Shown in pieces: positions 51,175 through 59,308 of a stretch of DNA of 59,308 bases. Source of the DNA: an uncultured bacterium (GTDB lineage Bacteria > Bacteroidota > Bacteroidia > Chitinophagales > Chitinophagaceae); NCBI GenBank assembly GCA_903951405.1, contig CAJBBV010000063.1, positions 1-59,308 on the forward strand, given 5' to 3'. The notes under the pieces are model-generated. The model had not been told where the DNA came from and ran no database searches. It was given only the letters and a program-made list of their open reading frames with translations. Numbering within the stretch: the first letter of the stretch is position 1; each line of letters opens with the position of its first letter. The position numbers and the translations under genes are program-made.

Positions 51175-53460
51175 TTATTTTATAAAAAATATTTTTGTTG
51201 CTAATTGTTCCGTGTTGCTTTCGTTGGAAATAAAAATAAGGTAAGCACCACTTGTTATTTTTTCCCCTTTATAGTTTCGGCCATTCCAAACTGCTTGTCC
51301 ACCCAATGACCTTGTCTGGAAAACAAGCCTACCATCAAGCTCCGTAATCTTTACCCATGAATTTTCAGGGACACCTTTTACAGCAATAACGCCAGCATAC
51401 CCAGAGGGTACAGGATTTGGAAAAACAATAACCTTCTGTTTAACAACATCGGGTTCAATAGCCGTTCCTCTAAATGAACATATACCCCAATCAGTCAAAA
51501 AAAACACCTCACCATTTTCTTTATTCAATACGATGTGGTGAACTACATCACTCAATAAAGGACTATTATTTTTGGTAAAACGGTAAATCACTTTTTGGCC
51601 ATCTGCAGAAATTAGCCAAACACCATGATGCGTTGCGATCCATTTCCTATCAGCACCATCAACCGCAATATCATATACGGGCTCTTCGCCAAATAAAAGT
51701 CCTGCATACGCATCTTGCTGCACAATAGGCAATGATGCCTCACAATCTGTAGTATTAAAAATATTATCTCCACATTGAATAATTCCAACACCCCTATCTG
51801 TTCCAACCCACAGAAATCCATTTCTATCTGACGCAATACTTAATACAGTTGAAGATGGTAAATTCCCGTTCCCCTTTCCTTGTCGAAAATACCTCCATCG
51901 ATCGTCATTTGTCTGATCCAATGTTCCAGCATCATCGAAACAAAACAATCCATTCCCTTTAGGTGAAACAATCCATTTATAAGATGACGCATCCACTATT
52001 ACTTTACTAACAGCATTATCAGCATGTTGGAAGGGAATATTAAAAGTTTTCCAAGCACCATCGGGCTTCTTCACCAACAATTGGTTTGATGCGCCATAAT
52101 TAGTGACCCAAATATTACTTTCTTGATCGGAACAGACTCCACCCACTAAATAAGAGCCCTGAAGTAGTGAGGACGGGGATATTGGACTGTTCTGTTTATA
52201 TACATTTACCTTCGATTGATTAAGGCTTGCCAAACCGCCACCAAATGATCCCAAAAAAACATCTCCTGATGAAGGATCTCCTGCTAATGAAATAATATCT
52301 GGCAACGAATCCAATTCAGCATTTGTTTGATTGTTATATGTAGACCACTTACTCCCATCAAACTGGAACACACTTCCTTTAGTTGACTTCCCTTGCCAAT
52401 CTTGACTAACAGATCCTGCGCTTGCCCAAATAGTGTTATTAAAGTAAATGGCTTCACCAGTGGCAATGTCGACGGGCGAGGAAGGATTATTCACTTGTAC
52501 ATTTCTTCCTTCAAAGCGAAGAAGTCCTTGTACACGATCCGCAACCCATAGCACTCCATCCGCTTCTTTACAATCCAATGGTGCAGAAAGATTAGCACTA
52601 TACAATGTGTGAGTAGAGTCATTAGAACTAGTAAAAATCTCTATACCTGATTGGTCTTGATCAGTTTGAAACATGAATAATTTATGGTTACTCATGCGCA
52701 ATTTGCTAATTGGCTTGCTTGAAGCATAGAACAAGGACCATATGCCAGAACGTTTTATAAAAATAGAATCCCCTTTCTGAGCAATCAAATGATTGTCCCA
52801 GACTAACAGATCATCATACTTACCTGCAGAAAGTATCGCATCAACTTCCGTACTCCAGGCGCCAATGCCATTCATAGTTGATGAATTAAAACTTGCTTTT
52901 TTCAAACCATGTTCAGTTGCGGCATACACAACGTCTTCTAACACAGATACCTGGTATACTTTTTCGTCTTGACTCGTTTGCCCAGTGCGGTAGGTCTCTT
53001 TGATTTCATTTTTTGCTGGATTAATTACGATGATCCCCAAATTAGAAGACAAGTAGATGTAATCTCCTATCCAGGCCACATTATTGATTGTTTTATCAGA
53101 TGATGTCTTCTTCAGTAAAATATCTGGAATATTGCTCACCAAATCATCATCAATGATGTCCACATTTGAATTTGTGTAGACAACACAAACTCGATTTGAT
53201 GATGGGTCTTTGCCAAGAACTTTCAACCCAATATCTGACAAGCCATTCACTTTTGTTTTTCTCTGAAACTCATTATTCGTTTGATCGTAGGTAAATATAC
53301 CAAATGGAGTAGCAGCAAACACCTCATTAGAAATGAGCTCAACATGTATTACATTCCTATTGGGCACATGATCTCTCCATTGCCCTATGGGAGGTATTGA
53401 CTGCGCTTGAATTGATGCTATGCTAGCCCATAGATAAAACAGAAAAGAGACCAACTTCAT
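51175..53460 (-). CDS. porZ: Two-component-propeller protein with T9SS type A sorting domain, PorZ-like
   Basis: IGQWRDHVPNRNVIHVE N-terminus, propeller repeats, C-terminal VFPNPVPSGYAGVIAVKG...GAYLIFI. Confidence 0.7.
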   Translation of the reverse strand: MKLVSFLFYLWASIASIQAQSIPPIGQWRDHVPNRNVIHVELISNEVFAATPFGIFTYDQTNNEFQRKTKVNGLSDIGLKVLGKDPSSNRVCVVYTNSNVDIIDDDLVSNIPDILLKKTSSDKTINNVAWIGDYIYLSSNLGIIVINPAKNEIKETYRTGQTSQDEKVYQVSVLEDVVYAATEHGLKKASFNSSTMNGIGAWSTEVDAILSAGKYDDLLVWDNHLIAQKGDSIFIKRSGIWSLFYASSKPISKLRMSNHKLFMFQTDQDQSGIEIFTSSNDSTHTLYSANLSAPLDCKEADGVLWVADRVQGLLRFEGRNVQVNNPSSPVDIATGEAIYFNNTIWASAGSVSQDWQGKSTKGSVFQFDGSKWSTYNNQTNAELDSLPDIISLAGDPSSGDVFLGSFGGGLASLNQSKVNVYKQNSPISPSSLLQGSYLVGGVCSDQESNIWVTNYGASNQLLVKKPDGAWKTFNIPFQHADNAVSKVIVDASSYKWIVSPKGNGLFCFDDAGTLDQTNDDRWRYFRQGKGNGNLPSSTVLSIASDRNGFLWVGTDRGVGIIQCGDNIFNTTDCEASLPIVQQDAYAGLLFGEEPVYDIAVDGADRKWIATHHGVWLISADGQKVIYRFTKNNSPLLSDVVHHIVLNKENGEVFFLTDWGICSFRGTAIEPDVVKQKVIVFPNPVPSGYAGVIAVKGVPENSWVKITELDGRLVFQTRSLGGQAVWNGRNYKGEKITSGAYLIFISNESNTEQLATKIFFIK

Positions 53461-53556
53461 ATGACAAAAGTAGCGAAATCATGGTGCCTATGGGTAAATG
53501 GAAAAAGTTTGAAAGGGAGCGAGTTAAATTTCTTTCCTTTGTAGGAAATTTATACT

Positions 53557-55908
53557 ATGTGGCAAGCACTTGGTAAGGCAGTCCTTAAGTACAGAATACA
53601 GCTAATAATTGCAACTGTAATCATAACGATATTACTAGCCTACCAAGCTAGTAAAGTTGAATTAAGTTATGAATTCTCTAGGGCTATCCCAACCAACAAC
53701 CCAAAGTATATTGCATACTTAGATTTTAAGAAAAAATTTGGCGAAGATGGCAACCTCCTAACTATTGGATTTATTACGAACCACCTTTTTAAAGTGAAAG
53801 ACTTTAATACACTTTCATCTTTTCAAGAAAGGCTAAAAAAGATTGAAGGAGTTGAAGATATAATTGGAATTCCTGGTGCAATTACTTTACACAAAAATGA
53901 TAGTACTGAAAAACTTGATGCGATTAGAATATTCCCCACAAGAGTAGAAGACCAAAAAACGCTTGATAGCCTTAAGGATGTTTTTTATTCCCTTCCCTTC
54001 TATAAAGGAATACTATATAATCCAGAAACCAAAGCCTATTTACTAGGAGTAAGAATTAATAAAAAAATACTGAACTCAAAAGCAAGAGAAAAAGTTGTTT
54101 CTGCTATTGAAGCAGAAGCAAAGCTATTTCAAAAAGAAACCAACTATGAACTCCATTTAAGCGGGCTTCCATTAATTAGAAATAACGTTGCAGTAAGAAT
54201 TGCCAAGGAAATGCAATGGTTTCTTTTAGGTTCAATTTTACTGTCTGCGCTAATACTATTCATTTTTTTCAGGTCCCTAAGTACAACGCTACTTTCTTTG
54301 TCTGTAGTTATTGTAGGAGTGATATATAGTCTTGCAACTATACATATATTAGGCTTTCGCATCACATTGCTCAATGCATTAATCCCACCTTTAGTTGTTG
54401 TAATTGGTATTCCAAATTGTATTTACTTTATAAACAAATACCATACTTCATTTCTCAGGACAGGCAATAAAACAAAGGCTTTAGAAGAAATGATTGGGAA
54501 AATGGGGGTAGTCACCCTTTTTTGTAATATTAGTGCAGCCGTAGGTTTTGCCGTTTTTTCCATAACTAAAAGTGCCATACTACGAGAATTCGGTATTGTA
54601 GCTGGCATCAATATCATGGCATTGTTTTTCATTTCATTAGTGATGATTCCAATTGCCTTATTCTACATGAAAGAACCTCAAAAAAAACATACAGCATACT
54701 TAGATAATAAATGGATTATTAGTGTACTCACAAATATAGAAGGCTGGGTCTTTTCCCATAAAAAAACAATATATGCCTCCACCATTATTCTTGTAGCCTT
54801 TTCTGTTGCAGGAATAATGCGTTTAAGAACTGAAGCGTTTATTGTTGACGACCTACCAAAGAAAGACCCGATATATGCTGACCTTAAATTTTTTGAATCA
54901 AACTTTAGAGGTATTATGCCTTTAGAAATTTTAATCGATGCAAAAAAGAAGAATGGTATTGCAGGATCACGATCACTCGCAATATTTGATCAAGTTTCTA
55001 GATATAGTGCAATTATAGCATCAAAGCCTGAAATGGCTAGGCCATTATCACTTGCAGAGGGATTAAAATTTGCTAGACAAGGATTCTATGACGGAGATAG
55101 CAACAATTATTCAATGCCCAATGCGTTTGATGGAGCATTTATGGCAGATTACCTTAAAGCGAAAAAAGGAGTTAAAGAAAGTGATGGCTCTCTTCAAAAA
55201 CTAATGTCTGCGTTTATTGATAGCAATAGACAAGTAACCAGAATAAGTGTTAACATGGCAGATGTAGGAAGTAAAAGAATGCCTGAGCTGATTGACACCT
55301 TAGCACATGAAGCGACTACAATTTTCGATACAAGTAAAGTCAACATAACTTTTACCGGGACAAGCATTACATTTTTAGAAGGCAGTAGATTTATTATAAA
55401 AGGGTTGAAAGAGAGTATATTTTGGGCATTTTTACTGATATCCCTTTGCATGCTTTATCTCTTCAGATCACTCCGTGTACTAGTATGTTCACTTATACCA
55501 AATTTGATTCCACTCATCATGACAGCTGGCCTCATGGGGTGGGTTGGAATTGCCATAAAGCCTTCAACAGTTCTTGTATTCAGCGTTGCGCTGGGAATTG
55601 CAATAGATATCACTATTCGATTTCTAGTGAATTTCAAACAAGAACTGCCAAGATTTAATGGTGATGTTAATCAAACTGTCGTTCAAACGATTAGGGAAAC
55701 CGGAATAAGCATTGTGTATACATCACTTGTTTTGGTTGCAGGCTTTGTGATATTTGTATTCAGTGGCTTTGGAAGTACCCAAGCACTAGGATGGCTAACC
55801 TCCTTCACTCTTTTAACAGCAACAATAACAAACTTAGTGTTGCTTCCCGTATTGTTACTGCAAATTAGCAAAAGGAAGAAAATAAATGCGAATCTAGAGA
55901 GCCAATAA
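53557..55908 (+). CDS. RND/MMPL-family transporter
   Basis: Two sets of TM helices flanking large periplasmic loops; 783 aa. Confidence 0.9.
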   Translation: MWQALGKAVLKYRIQLIIATVIITILLAYQASKVELSYEFSRAIPTNNPKYIAYLDFKKKFGEDGNLLTIGFITNHLFKVKDFNTLSSFQERLKKIEGVEDIIGIPGAITLHKNDSTEKLDAIRIFPTRVEDQKTLDSLKDVFYSLPFYKGILYNPETKAYLLGVRINKKILNSKAREKVVSAIEAEAKLFQKETNYELHLSGLPLIRNNVAVRIAKEMQWFLLGSILLSALILFIFFRSLSTTLLSLSVVIVGVIYSLATIHILGFRITLLNALIPPLVVVIGIPNCIYFINKYHTSFLRTGNKTKALEEMIGKMGVVTLFCNISAAVGFAVFSITKSAILREFGIVAGINIMALFFISLVMIPIALFYMKEPQKKHTAYLDNKWIISVLTNIEGWVFSHKKTIYASTIILVAFSVAGIMRLRTEAFIVDDLPKKDPIYADLKFFESNFRGIMPLEILIDAKKKNGIAGSRSLAIFDQVSRYSAIIASKPEMARPLSLAEGLKFARQGFYDGDSNNYSMPNAFDGAFMADYLKAKKGVKESDGSLQKLMSAFIDSNRQVTRISVNMADVGSKRMPELIDTLAHEATTIFDTSKVNITFTGTSITFLEGSRFIIKGLKESIFWAFLLISLCMLYLFRSLRVLVCSLIPNLIPLIMTAGLMGWVGIAIKPSTVLVFSVALGIAIDITIRFLVNFKQELPRFNGDVNQTVVQTIRETGISIVYTSLVLVAGFVIFVFSGFGSTQALGWLTSFTLLTATITNLVLLPVLLLQISKRKKINANLESQ

Positions 55909-55946
55909 GGTCATCTCAACAGACATTAACGAAGTTATGAAGGTGC

Positions 55947-57074
55947 CTATTTCAAGACACTTCTCAGCTTGTCTTGCAATGCACTTCCTCTCAATTCTTT
56001 TGCTATGATAATACCGTTAGGGTCTATCAAAACATTGAATGGGATTCCTTCAATCTTATATAATGGAACAACCTCACTATCCCAGTATTTCAAGTCACTG
56101 ACTTGCGCCCAATCTAATTTATCATTTTTAATGGCCTTTAACCATGGTTCCTTTTCCTTATCTAAGGAAACGCCTAGAATCACAAAATTTTTATCCTTAA
56201 AGTTCTGATAAGCTTGAACAACATTAGGATTTTCCATCCTACAGGGCCTGCACCAGCTTGCCCAAAAATCAACTAAAACATATTTACCACGAAGTGATTT
56301 TAATTCAATCATATTGCCATCCACATCTGGTAAACTAAAATCCGGAGCAGGCTTCCCCACCAATTCGGATTCCATTTTTACATTAGACATGCTTTTATAC
56401 AGTTCGGAAAACTTATAAATTCTTGGTGAGTTTGGAAACCGAGAACTCAATCCATCAACAACTGGAAGTATCAGCGTATCGTTAACGTTATTTCTTGCCA
56501 TGGTAAGTGCATACAAAGCTACTGCAGGAGTTGGTGTAGTACGTGCGACATCAACTAAATACATTCCGGTTTCCTCTACTATTTTCATGTAGGTCTGCTC
56601 AGCACGCACCCTTCCACTATCATTTGCGGTTCCTAACGACTGAACTACACCACGAATTGAATCTATTGAACCAATTCTGTCATTGAATCCAATCAAAAGA
56701 GATTTTAAATCTTTACTTCCAGATGAATTAACGATATATAAATCAGGTTTTTTAATATCAATACTCAAGGTAATTTCATCTTGGTCGGGCACAATAAAAA
56801 AACCACCCTGATCTTTCTGGAAACGCAACCTGTATAATGCTTCTGAATCTTTTTTACCCCCTCTCAATTCACCGTGTCCATTTTCTTTATCGATTAATAC
56901 AGAATCAAAAACTGTTGGAGCAACCCCGTCAAGTTCAACCAAATCTAAGTAGACATATTGCTTAGCGGACCCATTTACAATATCCACCTTTACTTTTATA
57001 TTATTATCCTTATCCTTACATCCAAGAATTGAGATAAAGAATAAAGCCAGAGGAATGAAAATTAAATTTTTCAT
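55947..57074 (-). CDS. TlpA-like thioredoxin-fold lipoprotein with N-terminal DUF4369-like domain
   Basis: Lipobox SILGCKD; VLVDFWASWCRPCRMENP. Confidence 0.92.
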   Translation of the reverse strand: MKNLIFIPLALFFISILGCKDKDNNIKVKVDIVNGSAKQYVYLDLVELDGVAPTVFDSVLIDKENGHGELRGGKKDSEALYRLRFQKDQGGFFIVPDQDEITLSIDIKKPDLYIVNSSGSKDLKSLLIGFNDRIGSIDSIRGVVQSLGTANDSGRVRAEQTYMKIVEETGMYLVDVARTTPTPAVALYALTMARNNVNDTLILPVVDGLSSRFPNSPRIYKFSELYKSMSNVKMESELVGKPAPDFSLPDVDGNMIELKSLRGKYVLVDFWASWCRPCRMENPNVVQAYQNFKDKNFVILGVSLDKEKEPWLKAIKNDKLDWAQVSDLKYWDSEVVPLYKIEGIPFNVLIDPNGIIIAKELRGSALQDKLRSVLK

Positions 57075-57079
57075 ATGTA

Positions 57080-58537
57080 TTATTTTTTATTTAAAAATTC
57101 AGTTAGTAACTCAGTTGCGATACGAGGATCGGCCTTACCCTTTGATACTTTCTTAACCTCTCCTACAAAAAGCCCGATTAATCCCTTCTTCCCTTTTCTA
57201 AATTCCTCTACTTTTTCTGGCATTGAATTCAAAACTTGTTCAACCCAGGCAATTATTTCATCGGAGTCAGCATCTTGAATTAAATTTTGTTGCGTTGCAA
57301 TTTTTAACGCATCTGCGTTCTCCTTTCCATAAAGTTGTGGTAAAATTTCTTGAGCTGCAATGGAAAAAGCAATCTTACCCTCTGCAACTAATGAAAGTAA
57401 ACCATCCCACTGAGATGCACTTATGTCTACAGCATCCCACCTCAATTCATTGGTATTAAGATGCGACCGAACTGGACCTAGAAAAAAATTAGCAAGCAAC
57501 TTTTTATGAGTAGTTCCTGCAGCGATTTGTTCAAACAGATCACTTAACGACTTCTCATCTACCAGTTGGGACGCATCATATTCCGTTAATCCTAAATCAT
57601 GGATATAATGAGTAATTCGCTGCTGAGGCAAACTAGGTAACTTGTTTTTGATTGCTTCTATAAATGAGTCTGTAAAATGAAAAGGGGCCAAATCTGGCTC
57701 TGGGAAATATCGATAATCTTCAGCATCCTCCTTTGTTCTGATAGCAAAAGTAGTCCCCGCATCTGCATCATAACTACGAGTTTGCTGAATAATAGATTCG
57801 CCACTTTCTGTAATGCCAACAAGCCGTTCAATTTCAATTTCAATAGCATGTTTTACGTGCTTAATTGAATTTAGATTTTTTACTTCTACCCGTGTCCCTA
57901 ACTTCTGATCTCCTTTTAAGCGAATTGAAATATTTGCATCGCATCTCAAGCTTCCTTCTTCCATATTGCCATCACATATTCCAATCCATCGAACAAGCTT
58001 TCTTACTTGAGTAACATATGCAGCAGCCTCTTCTGAAGAATGAATAACCGGTTCTGTAACAATTTCTATCAATGGAACACCTGCGCGATTATAATCAAGT
58101 AAAGTGAACTCGTCGTGCTGATCATGTATGCTTTTCCCAGCATCCTCTTCTAGATGTATTCTAGTAAGTAGTATATCTTTATTCCCAGCTGATGTTTTAA
58201 TGGAAACAAATCCACCAGAACAAATTGGTGTAGTATGTTGAGAAATCTGATACCCTTTTGGCAGGTCTGGATAGAAATAATTTTTCCGAGCGAAGTAATT
58301 GTATTTAGCAATGTCTGCATGACAAACCAAACCCATTCTGATTGCATACTCAATAGCCTTCCGATTCATTTTAGGGAGCGTACCAGGATGACCAAGTGTA
58401 ATGGCACTCACATGCGTATTCGGTGAAGCACCAAATGAATTAGCATCAGCTGCAAATAATTTACTTTGAGTTTGAAGTTGCACATGCACCTCAAGACCAA
58501 TAACCGCTTCATATTTTGATAATACATCCACTGACAT
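57080..58537 (-). CDS. gatB: Aspartyl/glutamyl-tRNA(Asn/Gln) amidotransferase subunit B
   Basis: YEAVIGLEVHVQLQTQSKLFAAD, GYQISQHTTPIC, LLDYNRAGVPLIEIVTEP; start set at MSVDVL. Confidence 0.96.
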   Translation of the reverse strand: MSVDVLSKYEAVIGLEVHVQLQTQSKLFAADANSFGASPNTHVSAITLGHPGTLPKMNRKAIEYAIRMGLVCHADIAKYNYFARKNYFYPDLPKGYQISQHTTPICSGGFVSIKTSAGNKDILLTRIHLEEDAGKSIHDQHDEFTLLDYNRAGVPLIEIVTEPVIHSSEEAAAYVTQVRKLVRWIGICDGNMEEGSLRCDANISIRLKGDQKLGTRVEVKNLNSIKHVKHAIEIEIERLVGITESGESIIQQTRSYDADAGTTFAIRTKEDAEDYRYFPEPDLAPFHFTDSFIEAIKNKLPSLPQQRITHYIHDLGLTEYDASQLVDEKSLSDLFEQIAAGTTHKKLLANFFLGPVRSHLNTNELRWDAVDISASQWDGLLSLVAEGKIAFSIAAQEILPQLYGKENADALKIATQQNLIQDADSDEIIAWVEQVLNSMPEKVEEFRKGKKGLIGLFVGEVKKVSKGKADPRIATELLTEFLNKK

Positions 58538-58606
58538 CAACCCTATATTTTGTTGCAATTTACCCAAAGAAATTTTAAACACGAACGAGAAAACCTAGAC
58601 AAAAGA

Positions 58607-59206
58607 CTAAGAAAGTACTTTACGCACAGCCTGGATAGCTAGTTGCAACCCGTCGGGATTTTGGCCACCTGCTGTTGCCAATACCCTTTGACCACCTCCA
58701 CCGCCTTTGATAGCCGTAGCTACATGAGACTTAATTAGCGAAATTGCATCTAGACTATTATCAGCTGATAAATTATCTGAAATCCCTATTGCCACATGAG
58801 GCTTTCCAGCATTAATTGTACCTAGCATTACAACTGTTTTTGAAAACCCATTACGCAAATCATTACATAATTTTTTAAGCATTTCAGGAGAAGAAACATC
58901 TATAATATCTGATATAAAATTAATTCCCTTGATCTGCTCAGCTTTGACTAACAAGTCTTTTTGTAAAAAAGCAAGCAGCTTGAATTCTGTCTGCTCAAGT
59001 AGTTTTTTTAATACCGCAGTCTCGTCAAGTTGCTGTTCAATGGCTTTAACTATATCATGTGGATTTTTTAAGGCAACTTGAACTTTTTTCAATAAAGCCT
59101 GGATTTCTGCATTTTTGATGTCTGCCGCTTGGCCACAAATCGACTCAATTCTCCTAACCCCTGCAGCGATTCCTGATTCAGTGACTATCATAAAATACCC
59201 CAATTC
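58607..59206 (-). CDS. alaS: Alanyl-tRNA synthetase, C-terminal fragment (5' part absent, joined to leuC-like sequence)
   Basis: [23 protein letters not shown]...[32 protein letters not shown]; the ATG at 59245 lies in non-alaS sequence. Confidence 0.9.
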   Translation of the reverse strand, partial: ELGYFMIVTESGIAAGVRRIESICGQAADIKNAEIQALLKKVQVALKNPHDIVKAIEQQLDETAVLKKLLEQTEFKLLAFLQKDLLVKAEQIKGINFISDIIDVSSPEMLKKLCNDLRNGFSKTVVMLGTINAGKPHVAIGISDNLSADNSLDAISLIKSHVATAIKGGGGGQRVLATAGGQNPDGLQLAIQAVRKVLS

Positions 59207-59307
59207 CCGTTGATAGGAAGAACTTGCGCAGGGTTTGTTCCCCAACTGACATGTGGAGACAATGTTGATGCATCGATAACAACTTCAACATCAAACTTTG
59301 CGCCATC
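59206..59307 (-). pseudogene. leuC: Fragment of 3-isopropylmalate dehydratase large subunit
   Basis: Minus-strand frame [34 protein letters not shown] matches the LeuC FDxxVxxxxxxxSPxVxWGTNPxQV segment, then breaks into NWGIL-stop. Confidence 0.8.
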
Positions 59308-59308
59308 A

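Noticed and set aside
59207-59245. [13 protein letters not shown] as the N-terminus of the alaS-like ORF
   Set aside because: This is leuC sequence read in another frame, upstream of the chimeric junction.

Overview
59.3 kb of AT-rich bacterial chromosome, almost certainly Bacteroidota and probably Cytophagales-like (inferred from TonB receptors, a T9SS sorting domain, split transketolase, AtpB architecture and TANNTTTG promoter-like motifs). Most of the window is housekeeping: greA (partial), rsmA, pdxA, the atpBEFHA cluster, an ABC exporter, rfbA/galE, an ECF sigma cluster, mreBCD-mrdA-rodA, purD, a POT transporter, alkB, serS, gcvH, prfA, recO, a porZ-like gene, gatB and a 3' alaS fragment. 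I saw no tRNA, rRNA, CRISPR array or recognisable transposase. The best leads are: (1) a secreted 728-aa protein with a C-terminal caspase/clan-CD-like His...Cys signature, immediately upstream of an ABC exporter and divergent from a PhoB/PhoR-like two-component system that is followed by a secreted transglutaminase-like protein; (2) a chimeric right edge, where alaS switches abruptly into a leuC reading frame at about 59205; (3) 11-bp-phased CTTAAY repeats upstream of a TonB receptor paired with a TIG-domain lipoprotein; (4) an ECF sigma, putative non-classical anti-sigma and Spy-like three-gene module with a repeated P-x-x-YF motif; (5) palindromic stem-loops between atpE and atpF, and an intrinsic terminator embedded in the opposite-strand vanZ CDS. 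All family assignments come from reading the protein sequence; no database search was run.
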